Part shown: one piece after another, positions 11,708 to 21,547 of the stretch
Layout: each line of letters starts with the position of its first letter
Position numbering within the stretch: position 1 is the stretch's first letter
Origin: Rhodocyclaceae bacterium
Lineage (GTDB): Bacteria; Pseudomonadota; Gammaproteobacteria; Burkholderiales; Rhodocyclaceae
NCBI GenBank assembly: GCA_023383815.1
Contig: JAHDYG010000007.1
Span: 1 to 64,000, forward strand
Reading direction: 5' to 3'
DNA: 64,000 nucleotides
Notes under the pieces: generated by a model
What the model was told of the DNA's origin: nothing
What the model saw: the letters and a program-made list of their open reading frames with translations, nothing else
Database searches by the model: none
Translations under genes and position numbers: made by a program

Positions 11708-13204
11708 TCACGGTTCGAGGTTGCGCCGGTACTGGATCGCTTCGGCGACGTGGGTTGCACCAATCTGGTGCGTACCGGCAAGATCGGCGATCGTGCGGGC
11801 AACCTTGAGGATCCGGTGGTAGGCGCGGGCCGACAGGCGCAGGCGTTCGATGGCCTGGGCGAGCAGCTTGCGCCCGGTGGCATCGGGTGCGCACAGCCGA
11901 TCGACCGCAGCTGGTGCGAGGCGGCTGTTCGCCATCGCCTGGCGCGCCTGCTGCACCTGCCAGGCGCGGATGACGCGTTCGCGCACGACGGCGCTCGGCT
12001 CGCCAGCCGGCAGGTCCTGCATGTCGGCGGCACCGAGCAGCGGCACCTCGATGACGACATCCATGCGGTCGAGCAAGGGGCCGGAGAGCTTGCGCCGGTA
12101 GCGCGCGACCTGCTCGGCAGTGCACGTGCAGCGCCCGTCGCGGCTGCCGGCGTGGCCGCAGGGGCAGGGATTCATCGCTGCGACGAGCTGGAAGCGGGCG
12201 GGGTATTCAGCGCGCCGGCGCGCACGCGACACGGTGATCGCACCGGTTTCGAGCGGTTCGCGCAGCGCCTCGAGGACGCGCCGGTCGAACTCGGGAAGTT
12301 CGTCGAGAAACAGCACCCCGTGGTGCGCGAGGCTGATCTCGCCCGGCCGCGGACATGCGCCACCGCCGACGAGCGCGGGCGCTGATGCGGAGTGATGCGG
12401 GGCGCGATACGGACGCTGCTTCCAGCGACGAACGTCGAAACAGCCTTCGAGCGAATGCACTGCGGCGCTCTCGATCGCCTCGGCTTCGTCCAGCGGCGGC
12501 AAGAGGCCTGGCAGGCGCTGCGCGAGCATCGACTTGCCGGTTCCGGGCGGGCCGAACATCAGCAGCGAGTGCTGGCCCGCTGCCGCCACTTCGAGCGCGC
12601 GTCGCGCCTGCGCCTGCCCCTTGACCTCGGACAGATCCGGCCCGCATCCGACCACGGCGCCCGCCGGATCCGCGCGCTGAACGGGAAGCGGACTGCGGCC
12701 GTTGAGGTGCGCACAGACTGCAAGCAGGTCGGGCGCCGGCAGCACGCGCGCCCGACCTGCGAGCGCGGCCTCTTCCGCGTTCTCGGTCGGCACGACGAGG
12801 TCGCGGGCGCTCGCGGCCGAGGCCAGCGCAACCGCCAGGGCGCCGCGCACGGCGCGCAGGCCCCCGTTGAGCGACAGTTCCCCGATGAACTCATGACGAT
12901 CGATCGCCGTCGCGTCGATCTGCCCCGAAGCAGCAAGGATGCCGAGTGCGATCGGCAGATCGAAGCGCCCGCCCTCCTTCGGCAGGTCGGCCGGGGCGAG
13001 ATTGACGGTGATGCGCCGCTGCGGGAACTCGAAGTTCGAGGTAACGATTGCGGCGCGCACCCGATCGCGCGCCTCGCGCACCTCGGTGTCGGGCAGTCCG
13101 ACCAGATTGAAGGCCGGCAACCCGTTCGCCAGATGCACCTCGACGGTGACGTGAGGCGCGTTCAGGCCCGACAGGGCCCGGGTGTGGATGAGAGCAAGCG
13201 ACAT
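11708..13204 (-). CDS. comM: YifB/ComM family Mg-chelatase-like AAA+ ATPase
   Basis: A 498-residue hexameric helicase-like protein. In naturally competent bacteria ComM drives branch migration during integration of transformed DNA. An N-terminal Lon-protease-like (ChlI) domain (residues 1-170; GLPAFNLVGLPDTEVREARDR) is followed by the AAA+ domain with Walker A GPPGTGKS, Walker B GVLFLDELPEF and a zinc-type NPCPCGH motif, and ends with the Mg-chelatase C-terminal part. GGAGG precedes the start by about 6 bases. It lies 75 bases after ubiK on the same strand, a pairing common in betaproteobacteria. The role in transformation is known for the family and is inferred here. Confidence 0.93.
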   Translation of the reverse strand: MSLALIHTRALSGLNAPHVTVEVHLANGLPAFNLVGLPDTEVREARDRVRAAIVTSNFEFPQRRITVNLAPADLPKEGGRFDLPIALGILAASGQIDATAIDRHEFIGELSLNGGLRAVRGALAVALASAASARDLVVPTENAEEAALAGRARVLPAPDLLAVCAHLNGRSPLPVQRADPAGAVVGCGPDLSEVKGQAQARRALEVAAAGQHSLLMFGPPGTGKSMLAQRLPGLLPPLDEAEAIESAAVHSLEGCFDVRRWKQRPYRAPHHSASAPALVGGGACPRPGEISLAHHGVLFLDELPEFDRRVLEALREPLETGAITVSRARRRAEYPARFQLVAAMNPCPCGHAGSRDGRCTCTAEQVARYRRKLSGPLLDRMDVVIEVPLLGAADMQDLPAGEPSAVVRERVIRAWQVQQARQAMANSRLAPAAVDRLCAPDATGRKLLAQAIERLRLSARAYHRILKVARTIADLAGTHQIGATHVAEAIQYRRNLEP

Positions 13205-13279
13205 GAATGCCTCCGGAATATGCCGAAGGCAAGTTTACCCGCCACTGCCCGCAGCGTCACGCCGATGCGCGACACCGCT

Positions 13280-13552
13280 TCAGGAAAATTCGCGCTCGTC
13301 GCCACCGCCGGCGGCTCGCTGCTGTTCGGCCTCGAGCGCAGCAATGCGCTCTTCGAGTTCGAACAGCTTCTGGCGCGCATGCAGGAGCATCTCGCGCTGG
13401 ACCTCGAATTCCTCACGGGTCACCAGGTCGAGCTTGCCGAAGGCGCTGCCGAGCAGCGCCTTGACGTTCTTCTCGATGTCCTTCGCCGGGCTGTTCGCGG
13501 CCAGCTCCGAGAGCTTGGCGCTGATCTCTTCAAGGATGCGGGGGGCTGTCAT
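13280..13552 (-). CDS. ubiK: UbiK (YqiC) ubiquinone biosynthesis accessory factor
   Basis: A small 90-residue protein (start MTAPRILEEISAKLSEL) with an amphipathic N-terminal helix and a C-terminal coiled coil (LFELEERIAALEAEQQ), the BMFP fold. UbiK binds UbiJ and helps assemble the soluble ubiquinone-synthesis complex; purified homologues also fuse membranes. The ATG at 13552 with GAAGGAA upstream is preferred to the longer frame. It is divergent from glnK across a 294-base regulatory gap and precedes comM. Confidence 0.9.
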   Translation of the reverse strand: MTAPRILEEISAKLSELAANSPAKDIEKNVKALLGSAFGKLDLVTREEFEVQREMLLHARQKLFELEERIAALEAEQQRAAGGGDEREFS

Positions 13553-13630
13553 GGTGCGTTCCTTCTGTGCGTGTCCGGCGGACATCTCGATGCGCCAAGT
13601 CTACCACCACGGCGAGCCCCCCATTGCCGG

Positions 13631-13645
13631 GCACCAGCCTGGTGC
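13631..13645 (+). promoter_or_regulatory. NtrC binding site
   Basis: GCACC-AGCCT-GGTGC is a perfect palindrome matching the NtrC half-sites GCACC/GGTGC with the usual 5-base spacer. It lies about 96 bases upstream of the sigma-54 promoter of glnK-amtB, the normal enhancer distance. It indicates activation under nitrogen limitation. Confidence 0.8.
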
Positions 13646-13705
13646 GCCAGTTGTTCCGCGTTGGGGTGATTTTCATGTCGCACTGCAGCAGACTCCCAGT
13701 CATGA

Positions 13706-14185
<480 letters not shown>

Positions 14186-14198
14186 GGGAGGGAAGATC

Positions 14199-15509
14199 AT
14201 GAAACGATTCTGGATGCTGCCGGCCGCGCTCGCGCTGTCCGGCCTGAGCGGGGGCGTGTGGGCCGAAGAGGCCATCGCCCAGGTGCACAAGGGCGACGTT
14301 GCGTGGATCATGACGGCGACGCTGCTGGTGCTGTTCATGGCACTGCCCGGCCTCGCGCTCTTCTACGGCGGACTGGTGCGCGCGAAGAACATGCTCTCGG
14401 TGCTGATGCAGGTGATGGTGGTGTTCTCGCTCAACGCGATCCTGTGGGCCGCCTACGGCTACAGCATGGCCTTTACCGAGGGCAACGCGTTCATCGGCTC
14501 GCTCGACAAGCTGTTCCTGTCCGGCGTGACGATCGACACGCTCGCCGACACCTTCACCGAGGGCGTCGCCCTGCCCGAGTATGCGTTCATCGCCTTCCAG
14601 GCGACCTTCGCCGGCATCACCGGCGCGCTGATCGTCGGGTCATTTGCCGAGCGGATGCGCTTCTCGGCGGTGCTGATCTTCTCGGTGATCTGGTTCACCT
14701 TCTGCTACCTGCCGATCTGCCACATGGTCTGGGGCCCGGGCGGCTACCTGCTCGAAGACGGCGCGCTCGATTTCGCGGGCGGCACCGTGGTGCACATCAA
14801 CGCAGGCGTGGCGGGTCTCGTGGGCGCCTACCTGGTCGGCAAGCGCATCGGTTTCGGCCGCGAAGCGCTCACCCCGCACAGCCTGACGCTGACGATGGTC
14901 GGCGCCTCGATGCTGTGGGTCGGCTGGTTCGGCTTCAACGCGGGCTCCAACCTCGAGGCAACCTCGGGCGCTGCGCTCGCCTTCATCAACACGCTGTTCG
15001 CGACCGCTGCCGCAGTGCTCGCATGGTCGGCCGGTGAGGCGCTGCTCAAGGGCAAGGCCTCGATGCTGGGTGCCGCCTCAGGCGCGGTGGCGGGCCTGGT
15101 CGCGATCACCCCGGCCTGCGGCTCGGTGGGACCGATGGGCGCGATCGCGATCGGCGCAGCATCCGGCTTCGTCTGCCTGTGGGGCGTCAATGGGCTCAAG
15201 CGCCTGCTCGGCGCCGACGACTCGCTCGACGTCTTCGGCGTGCATGGCGTGGGCGGCATTCTCGGCGCAATCCTGACCGGCGTCTTCACCGCGCCTTGGC
15301 TGGGTGGCACGGGCGACGCGGACTTCTCGATCGTGTCGCAGGTGTGGATCCAGACCTGGGGCGTGCTGATCACGATCGTGTGGTCGGCGGTGGTTGCCTT
15401 CGTCGCCTACAAGATTGCCGACGTCACGGTGGGCCTGCGCGTGCCCGAGGACGAGGAGCGCGAAGGGCTCGACATCACCGCCCACGGCGAGACCGCCTAC
15501 CAGCACTGA
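14199..15509 (+). CDS. amtB: Ammonium transporter AmtB
   Basis: A 436-residue inner-membrane channel with a cleavable N-terminal signal (ALSGLSGGVWAEE) and 11 expected membrane helices. Family motifs seen are GLALFYGGLVRAKN, the D160-type FAGGTVVHINAGVAGL, GWFGFNAGSN and FGVHGVGGILGAILTG; the last carries one histidine of the pore pair. The cytosolic C-terminal tail needed for GlnK docking is complete. A strong AGGGAGG lies before the ATG. It shares the glnK promoter. Confidence 0.97.
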   Translation: MKRFWMLPAALALSGLSGGVWAEEAIAQVHKGDVAWIMTATLLVLFMALPGLALFYGGLVRAKNMLSVLMQVMVVFSLNAILWAAYGYSMAFTEGNAFIGSLDKLFLSGVTIDTLADTFTEGVALPEYAFIAFQATFAGITGALIVGSFAERMRFSAVLIFSVIWFTFCYLPICHMVWGPGGYLLEDGALDFAGGTVVHINAGVAGLVGAYLVGKRIGFGREALTPHSLTLTMVGASMLWVGWFGFNAGSNLEATSGAALAFINTLFATAAAVLAWSAGEALLKGKASMLGAASGAVAGLVAITPACGSVGPMGAIAIGAASGFVCLWGVNGLKRLLGADDSLDVFGVHGVGGILGAILTGVFTAPWLGGTGDADFSIVSQVWIQTWGVLITIVWSAVVAFVAYKIADVTVGLRVPEDEEREGLDITAHGETAYQH

Positions 15510-15596
15510 TCCGGAACGCCCGGCCGCGGTACTCCTCCTCGCCGCGCGCCCGGGCGCACCCCGGATCCGACACGATTTTTCAACGGAGAAGCCATC

Positions 15597-16304
15597 ATGC
15601 ACGCAAGGTTCACGTCCCTCGCCGTCTCGGCCTGTCTCGCCGGTCTTTGCAGCGCCGGCGCGGCGCTCGCCGGGGAAGGTCCGTTCTCGGCCAATGTCAG
15701 CATCACGTCCGACTACACCTACCGCGGCATCAGCCAGACCAACCAGCGCCCGGCCCTGCAGGGCGGGTTCGACTACGCCCATGACAGCGGCTTCTACGCC
15801 GGCTTCTGGGGCTCGAACGTTTCGTGGCTGTCGGATGCCGACCCGGACGTCAGCAACAGCCTCGAACTGGATGTCTATGCCGGCTATGCGGGCGAGATCG
15901 GGCCGCTCGGCTACGACGTCGGGCTGCTGCAGTACTACTACCCGGGCAAGTATCCGTCCGGCTTCACCAAGCCGCACACGCTCGAAGGCTATGTCGGGCT
16001 GTCATGGGAGTTCCTGTCGTTCAAGTACTCGCACGCCTTCACCAACCTCTTCGGCTTCGAGAAATCGCGCGGCAGCCAGTACTACGAACTGGGCTTCGAA
16101 TACCCACTGACCGACAGCCTGATGCTGGATGCGCATTACGGCTACCAGCGCATCCGCAACGCCGACAGCTACTCGGACTGGAAGCTCGGGGTGACGCAGG
16201 GCCTGGGCGGCTTCGACATCGGGCTGCACTACGTCGACACCGATATCCGGCACGACAAGCTCGCGAAGGAGCGCATCGTGCTGTCGGTCAGCCGGGCCTT
16301 CTGA
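15597..16304 (+). CDS. TorF-family putative outer-membrane porin
   Basis: A 235-residue exported protein with signal peptide (cleavage after ALA, about residue 24), followed by NVSITSDYTYRGISQTN, the hallmark of the betaproteobacterial/gammaproteobacterial porin-like family often called TorF. Alternating aromatic strands and a C-terminal Phe (SVSRAF) fit a small beta-barrel. GGAGAAG precedes the ATG. It lies 87 bases after amtB, and such genes often sit beside amtB, so it may help small nitrogen compounds cross the outer membrane. That role is inference. Confidence 0.85.
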   Translation: MHARFTSLAVSACLAGLCSAGAALAGEGPFSANVSITSDYTYRGISQTNQRPALQGGFDYAHDSGFYAGFWGSNVSWLSDADPDVSNSLELDVYAGYAGEIGPLGYDVGLLQYYYPGKYPSGFTKPHTLEGYVGLSWEFLSFKYSHAFTNLFGFEKSRGSQYYELGFEYPLTDSLMLDAHYGYQRIRNADSYSDWKLGVTQGLGGFDIGLHYVDTDIRHDKLAKERIVLSVSRAF

Positions 16305-16325
16305 GCGCCGCGCCGGAACGGGTGA

Positions 16326-17201
16326 TCAGCGGAAGACGATCGTCTTGTTCCGGTGCACCAGCACGCGGTCTTCGAGGTGGTAGCGCAGGCCGCGTGCCAG
16401 CACCGTCTTCTCGACGTCCTTGCCGTAGCGGACCATGTCCTCGACCTCGTCGGAGTGGTCGATGCGGATCACGTCCTGCTCGATGATCGGCCCCTGGTCG
16501 AGCTCGGCGGTGACGTAGTGGCAGGTCGCACCGATCAGCTTGACGCCGCGCTCCCAGGCCTGGTGGTAGGGGCGGCCACCGACGAAGCTCGGCAGGAAGC
16601 TGTGGTGGATGTTGAGGATGCGCCCCGGATACGCCGCGCACAGCTCCGGGCTCAGGATCTGCATGTAGCGCGCGAGCACCATCGTATCGCCGCGCACTTC
16701 CTCGAACAGGCGCTGCACTTCGGCGAAGGCCGCGGCCTTGTTGTCGGGGCGCACCGGCACATGGTGGAACGGGATGCCGTGCCACTCGACGAAGCCGCGG
16801 AAGGTGTCGTGGTTCGAGATCACGCAGGGGATCTCGATGTCGAGCTCCTTGCTCTGCCAGCGCGCCAGCAGATCGTAGAGGCAGTGCCCCTGCTGCGAGA
16901 CGAGGATCACGACGCGCTTACGCACCGCGGAGTCGGTGATCTTCCACTCCATGTCGAGTTCTTCGGCGAGCGGGCGAAAGCGCTCGCGAAACTCGCTCAG
17001 CAGCATCGGAATCGAATCGGCCCGGATCTCGATGCGCATGAAGTAGCGCCCCGCGCCCTCGCCTTCGGCTGGAGGCTCTGCATGCAGCGAGGTCTCGAGG
17101 ATCCAGCCGTTGTGCTCGGCGATCAGGCCCGAGACGCGCGTGACGAGGCCGACGCGGTCGCGGCACGAAGCCGACAAGGTGTAGAAGCGTTCGCGATGCA
17201 T
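16326..17201 (-). CDS. purU: Formyltetrahydrofolate deformylase PurU
   Basis: A 291-residue cytosolic enzyme that hydrolyses 10-formyltetrahydrofolate to formate and tetrahydrofolate. An N-terminal ACT-like regulatory domain (SCRDRVGLVTRVSGLIAEHNGWI) is followed by the formyltransferase fold with ISNHDTFRGFVEWHGIPFHHVP, HHSFLPSFVGGRPYHQA and GATCHYVTAELDQGPIIEQD; the Asn-His-Asp triad is intact. It is convergent with the porin, 21 bases apart, and 17 bases downstream of thrH on the same strand. It may balance one-carbon pools with metH and sarcosine oxidase. Confidence 0.96.
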   Translation of the reverse strand: MHRERFYTLSASCRDRVGLVTRVSGLIAEHNGWILETSLHAEPPAEGEGAGRYFMRIEIRADSIPMLLSEFRERFRPLAEELDMEWKITDSAVRKRVVILVSQQGHCLYDLLARWQSKELDIEIPCVISNHDTFRGFVEWHGIPFHHVPVRPDNKAAAFAEVQRLFEEVRGDTMVLARYMQILSPELCAAYPGRILNIHHSFLPSFVGGRPYHQAWERGVKLIGATCHYVTAELDQGPIIEQDVIRIDHSDEVEDMVRYGKDVEKTVLARGLRYHLEDRVLVHRNKTIVFR

Positions 17202-17218
17202 GCCGTGCCCGCCTCCGG

Positions 17219-17830
17219 TCAGCGCGTGCGGGCGAAGGCCCGGTCGATCTCGGTGCGCAGCGCGTCGTAGTCGCGCGCGACCGGAAACTGCGGGAACTCG
17301 CGCACCACGTTCTCGGGCGGGTGGAACAGGATCCCGGCATGGGCTTCGCCGAGCATCGCGGTGTCGTTGTAGGAGTCGCCCGCGGCGACGACCTGGAAGT
17401 TGAGTTCCTTGAAGCGGCGGACCGCCTCGCGTTTCTGGTCAGGCATGCGCAGGTGGTAGTTCACCAGCGTGCCGGCTTCGTCAGCCTCCAGGCTGTGGCA
17501 GAACAGCGTCGGCCAGCCGAGCTGGCGCATCAGCGGGTGCGCGAACTCGTAGAAGGTGTCGGACAGGATCACGACCTGGTAGTCGGTGCGAAGGCCGTCG
17601 AGGAACTCGCGCGCGCCCGGCATCGGCCCCATGCCGGCGATGACTTCCTGGATCGCGGGCAGCCCCAGCCCGTGCTCGGCGAGGATCGCCAGGCGGTACT
17701 TCATCAGCACGTCGTAGTCCGGCTCATCGCGCGTGGTGCGGCGCAGTTCGGGAATGCCGGTGCGCTCGGCAAATTCGATCCAGATTTCAGGAACGAGGAC
17801 GCCTTCGAGGTCGAGACAGACGATCTGCAC
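17219..17830 (-). CDS. thrH: ThrH bifunctional phosphoserine phosphatase/homoserine phosphotransferase
   Basis: A 203-residue HAD-family enzyme. The nucleophile motif is Cys-Leu-Asp-Leu-Glu-Gly-Val-Leu-Val at the N-terminus (D7), followed by Ser in VVILSDTF, Lys in PDQKREAV and the acidic [10 protein letters not shown]. ThrH proteins remove phosphate from phosphoserine and can pass it to homoserine. The start codon is GTG at 17830. It lies directly upstream of purU, 17 bases away, in a likely two-gene unit. The exact in vivo role (serine or threonine pathway) is not settled by sequence. Confidence 0.93.
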   Translation of the reverse strand: MQIVCLDLEGVLVPEIWIEFAERTGIPELRRTTRDEPDYDVLMKYRLAILAEHGLGLPAIQEVIAGMGPMPGAREFLDGLRTDYQVVILSDTFYEFAHPLMRQLGWPTLFCHSLEADEAGTLVNYHLRMPDQKREAVRRFKELNFQVVAAGDSYNDTAMLGEAHAGILFHPPENVVREFPQFPVARDYDALRTEIDRAFARTR

Positions 17831-17892
17831 GGGGAAACCTTTCTGGGGAGGTGGCGGAAACGACCGGCGATTCTACCACCGGCCGCGCCCAC

Positions 17893-19134
17893 TCACACCC
17901 ACAGGAGGTTGCGCACTTCCAGGCCCTCGGCCGCGAAGTGGTCGAGCAGCTCGCGCTGGTGATCGAAGTCGCGCGTCTCCATCTGCAGGATCACCTCGGT
18001 CATGCCTACCGGGACGTGCAGTTCGCCGCGGCGATGCTCGACGTGGCGCACGTTGATGCCCAGCTCCGCGACCGTCTTCAACAGGCTGACGAGGCGACCC
18101 GGCGTATCGGGCGTCGTGACGCTGACGCTCATCAGCCGGCCGCTCGACGCCAGCCCGTAGTCGATCGAGCGGCCGACGACCGTCATGTCGACGTTGCCGC
18201 CCGAAATCACGCACACGACCCGATCGGTCGGCGCGACGCGGATGCGCCCCTGCAGCAGTGCGGCCAGACCGACCACGCCGGCGCCCTCGCCAATCGTGCG
18301 CGTTCGTTCGAGCAGCGTCACGATCGCCTCGGCAATGGCATTGTCATCGACGGTGACGATCTCGTCGACATGCCGTGCGATGACCTGGCGCGTCAGCAGG
18401 CCGGGACTCTTGACCTTGATGCCGTCGGCAATCGTGTGGCTCGTGGGGGGCACGGCATCGAGTTCGCCGTCGTGCAGGAAGTGGCGGAACGGCGCCACCG
18501 CATCGCTCTGCACCCCGATGATGCGGATCGCAGGATTCTGCAGCTTGAGCGCCAGCGCCACGCCCGCGATCAAGCCGCCACCGCCGATCGGCACCACTGC
18601 GACGCTCATGTCCGGCGCGTCTTCGAGCATCTCCAGGCCGCAGCTCGCCTGCCCGGCGATGACGTCCCAGTCGTCGTAGGGATGCAGGAAGGCGAGCCCC
18701 TGGTCCTGCGCGAGCCGGTGCGCCTCCTCGGCCGCCTGCTCCAGCACTTCACCATGGAGCACCACCTCGGCGCCGAGCGCGCGGCACGATTCGACCTTCG
18801 TGAGCGGTGCATTGCGGGGCATCACGACCACCGCCCGCAGGCCGGTCTGGCGCGCCGCCCGTGCCACGCCCTGGGCGTGATTGCCGGCCGACACCGCGAT
18901 CACGCCACTCGGCCGGCCTCCGCCCTGCAAGAGGCGCGCGATCTTGTGCGTCGCTCCGCGCAGCTTGAACGAGCCGGTGCGCTGAAGGTTTTCGAGCTTC
19001 AGGTGGAGCGACGCACCGATCGCCTCGGACAGCGGCTCGGAATGCGGCTGCACGGTGCGCACCACGGAATTTCCGATCAGCGCACGCGCGGCGCGCAGGC
19101 GGGAGAGATCGAGAGGGAGGACGGAAGCGTTCAT
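17893..19134 (-). CDS. ilvA: Threonine ammonia-lyase with C-terminal ACT domain
   Basis: A 413-residue PLP enzyme converting threonine to 2-oxobutanoate and ammonia. The Schiff-base lysine is in SFKLRGATHK (about K53), the phosphate loop is VPIGGGGLIAG, and the C-terminal 80 residues form one ACT domain (LMSVSVTTPDTPGRL). One short ACT domain rather than two marks the TdcB-like/TIGR01127 form, which can be biosynthetic or catabolic. ATG at 19134 is preferred over one 24 bases upstream. It lies 39 bases after the ABC permease gene on the same strand and may be co-transcribed with the transporter. Confidence 0.92.
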   Translation of the reverse strand: MNASVLPLDLSRLRAARALIGNSVVRTVQPHSEPLSEAIGASLHLKLENLQRTGSFKLRGATHKIARLLQGGGRPSGVIAVSAGNHAQGVARAARQTGLRAVVVMPRNAPLTKVESCRALGAEVVLHGEVLEQAAEEAHRLAQDQGLAFLHPYDDWDVIAGQASCGLEMLEDAPDMSVAVVPIGGGGLIAGVALALKLQNPAIRIIGVQSDAVAPFRHFLHDGELDAVPPTSHTIADGIKVKSPGLLTRQVIARHVDEIVTVDDNAIAEAIVTLLERTRTIGEGAGVVGLAALLQGRIRVAPTDRVVCVISGGNVDMTVVGRSIDYGLASSGRLMSVSVTTPDTPGRLVSLLKTVAELGINVRHVEHRRGELHVPVGMTEVILQMETRDFDHQRELLDHFAAEGLEVRNLLWV

Positions 19135-19173
19135 GAAGGATTCACCCGAATCGAACAAGCGTGAGCCCCCGCG

Positions 19174-19947
19174 TCACGGCCGCGGCGCGGCGGCGCGGCG
19201 CGGGGCGTGGCGGTGGGCGTTGAGAATGCGCTCCAGGATCCGGAAAAGCCCGATGAAGAGCGCTGCAATGAGGAGATAGAGCACGCCCGCGAGCAGGAAG
19301 AACTCCATGCTCATGTACGTGCGCGCAATCACGCTGCGCGTCGCCCCCATGAGGTCGAGCAGCGTGATCGTCGAGGCCAGCGCACTGCCCTTGAGCATCA
19401 GGATCACCTCGTTGCCGTAGGCCGGCAGGATGATGCCGAAGGCGCGCGGCAGGATCACGCGGCGCAACTGATCGGCACGCGTCAACCCGAGCGACTGGGC
19501 GGCCTCGATCTCGCCGCGCGGCACCGCGAGCATCGCGCCGCGCAGCAGTTCGGCGGTGTAGGCCGCGGTATTGAGGCTGAAGGCGATGATCGCACACCAG
19601 TAGGGTTTCGACAGCACCTCGTCCCACAGCCAGCCCGCCGCACGCAGCGTCTCGAACTGCGACAGGCCGTAGTACACGAGAAAGATCTGCACCAGCAGCG
19701 GCGTGCCACGGAAGAAGAAGATGTAGCCGTAGGCGGGCATCCACAGCGCCGGCGCGCGCGCCACGCGGGCGAGCGCGATCGGCACCGCCAGCGCAAGGCC
19801 GATCAGGCCCGAGACGACGATGAGTTCGAGCGTCAGCCACAGGCCATCGACGATACGCGGCAGGTAGCGGGCGTAGCTCGCCCACGGCTCGGCGTCCCCC
19901 GCGAGCGTCTCGAGCCAGCCCGACAGCGCAACGATCGCCCCGCTCAC
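19174..19947 (-). CDS. Polar amino-acid ABC transporter permease (HisM-like)
   Basis: A 257-residue inner-membrane protein of the HisMQ type with about five membrane helices. The EAA cytoplasmic loop (GEIEAAQSLGLTRADQLRRV) and the FFFRGTPLLVQ segment are typical. Start chosen at GTG 19947, which has GAAGGGG upstream and leaves 13 bases after the partner permease; an ATG at 19986 would overlap that gene. It forms a heterodimer with the permease at 19961. The transported amino acid (arginine, lysine or histidine type) is inferred only from family resemblance of the whole operon. Confidence 0.92.
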   Translation of the reverse strand: MSGAIVALSGWLETLAGDAEPWASYARYLPRIVDGLWLTLELIVVSGLIGLALAVPIALARVARAPALWMPAYGYIFFFRGTPLLVQIFLVYYGLSQFETLRAAGWLWDEVLSKPYWCAIIAFSLNTAAYTAELLRGAMLAVPRGEIEAAQSLGLTRADQLRRVILPRAFGIILPAYGNEVILMLKGSALASTITLLDLMGATRSVIARTYMSMEFFLLAGVLYLLIAALFIGLFRILERILNAHRHAPRRAAAPRP

Positions 19948-19960
19948 CGGACGCCCCTTC

Positions 19961-20638
19961 TCATGCGCGCGCCCCCCGGTAGCCACGATTGGCCCAGCGC
20001 TCGAGCCGCTGGATCGTCTGCATCGAAACGATCGTCAGTGCGAGGTAGATGCCGGCCGCGGCCAGGTAGAAGGTGAAGGGCAGCTTGGTGAAGCCGGCCG
20101 CGACGTAGGCCTGGCGCATCAGGTCGTCGAGGCCGATCACCGACACCAGTGCGGTGTCCTTGAGGAGCACGAGGAACAGGTTGCCGAGCCCGGGCAGCGC
20201 GATCCGCCACACCTGCGGCAGCAGGATGCGGAAGAAGGTATCCCCGCGCCCCAGTCCGATCGCAAGCGCCGCCTCGCGCTGGCCCGCCGGAATCTCCTGC
20301 ATCGCGCTGCGAAAGACCTCGGTCGCGTAGGCGCCGAATGCGATCGACAGCGCCGCCACGCCGGCCGTGAAGGGATCGACGTCGATGTAGTCGCCGGTCA
20401 TCCATTCGATCACATGGGTGGCCCCGAAATAAATCACCAGCACCAGCAGCAGCTCCGGGATGCCGCGCATCAGCGTGTTGTAGCCCAGCGCGAGCCAGCG
20501 CAGCGGCGCAAACGGCGACAGCGCGGCAGCCGCGCCCACCAGCCCGAGCACGAGCCCGCAGAGCAGGCTCGCGAACGCGAGCTGGAGGGTGACCCAGGTG
20601 CCTGCCAGCAGCAGGTGGCCGAATCCGTGCAGATCCAT
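19961..20638 (-). CDS. Polar amino-acid ABC transporter permease (HisQ-like)
   Basis: A 225-residue inner-membrane permease, second half of the HisQM-type pair. MRGIPELLLVLVIYFGA and the EAA loop GQREAALAIGLGRGDTFFRI are clear, with five predicted membrane helices. It starts 23 bases after the binding-protein stop. Together with the neighbouring permease, ATPase and binding protein it makes a complete four-gene importer transcribed leftward. Confidence 0.92.
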   Translation of the reverse strand: MDLHGFGHLLLAGTWVTLQLAFASLLCGLVLGLVGAAAALSPFAPLRWLALGYNTLMRGIPELLLVLVIYFGATHVIEWMTGDYIDVDPFTAGVAALSIAFGAYATEVFRSAMQEIPAGQREAALAIGLGRGDTFFRILLPQVWRIALPGLGNLFLVLLKDTALVSVIGLDDLMRQAYVAAGFTKLPFTFYLAAAGIYLALTIVSMQTIQRLERWANRGYRGARA

Positions 20639-20661
20639 GCGTCAGCGCGTCCGGGCGTGGC

Positions 20662-21417
20662 TCAGTAGATCGGGAACGGGAAGTAGCGTGCGTTGATCGC
20701 CTGGTAGGTGCCATCGGCGACGATCGCATCGATCGCCGCATTCAGGCGCTCGCGCAGCTCCTTGTCCTGGCGCCGCACCGCGATCGCGATCTTGTCGTCG
20801 ATGTCGATGTCCGCCCCCTTGAACTCGAAGTTCCGGCCGGCTTCGGTCTGCAACCAGTCGTAGGCGGGGAACTTGTCGGACACCATGCCGTCGAGGCGGC
20901 CGGCAACGAGATCGAGATAGGCGTTGTCCTGGGTGTCGTAGAGCTTGACGTTGACCGTCTTGCCCAGCTTGTCCTCCAGGTACTGGCCGGCGATCGTCGC
21001 ACGCTGCGCGCCGAGCGTCTTCTTCTGGCCCGAAGCATCAGTGGCCCACGGCTTGTCCTTCGCACCGATGAAGGCGAGCACATTGGAATAGTAGGGCTTG
21101 GTGAATGCGACCACCCGCTCGCGCTCGGCGGTGATCGACATCGAGGCGACGATCGCGTCGTAACGGCGCGCCTGCAGCCCGGGAATGATGCCGTCCCAGT
21201 CCTGGGCGACGATCTCGCACTCGACCTTCATCTTCTCGCACAGCGCATTCGCGATGTCGACGTCGAAACCCTGCAGCTTGCCGCTGGCATCGACGAAGTT
21301 GAACGGCGCATAGGCCCCTTCGGTCGCGATCCTGAGCTTCTGCGCGTGCGCGGGCAGCGCGAGCGCAGCGGCGCCGGCGACGATGAGGGCGATCGAGAAC
21401 GTGCGCAGCTTCTTCAT
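20662..21417 (-). CDS. Periplasmic amino-acid binding protein (ArgT/HisJ-like)
   Basis: A 251-residue secreted solute-binding protein with signal peptide (cleavage after AHA, residue 25). The mature part begins KLRIATEGAYAPFNFVDASGKLQGFDVDIA, and DAIVASMSITAERERVVAFTKPYY is the classical signature of family 3 binding proteins. Contacts for the amino-acid alpha groups (Ser-x-Thr and Arg in SMSITAER) are present. The lysine/arginine/ornithine or histidine class is suggested, but specificity cannot be fixed here. It lies 130 bases behind the ATPase gene, so a separate promoter is possible. Confidence 0.93.
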   Translation of the reverse strand: MKKLRTFSIALIVAGAAALALPAHAQKLRIATEGAYAPFNFVDASGKLQGFDVDIANALCEKMKVECEIVAQDWDGIIPGLQARRYDAIVASMSITAERERVVAFTKPYYSNVLAFIGAKDKPWATDASGQKKTLGAQRATIAGQYLEDKLGKTVNVKLYDTQDNAYLDLVAGRLDGMVSDKFPAYDWLQTEAGRNFEFKGADIDIDDKIAIAVRRQDKELRERLNAAIDAIVADGTYQAINARYFPFPIY

Positions 21418-21547
21418 GTGGTGGTCTCCTTGGTTTGTGGTTCTTGCTCTTGCAGGCAGATGGTTGAAAAGGGACGGACGGGTCCGGCGCTGCCGGCCAG
21501 GATGCAGGGCCGGGCCTGGTTTGGGCTTCGGGCTGGATGCGGACGCG

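Noticed and set aside
17851-19164. Long plus-strand frame opposite ilvA
   Set aside because: Shadow of ilvA on the other strand; His/Arg/Asp-rich with no family similarity.
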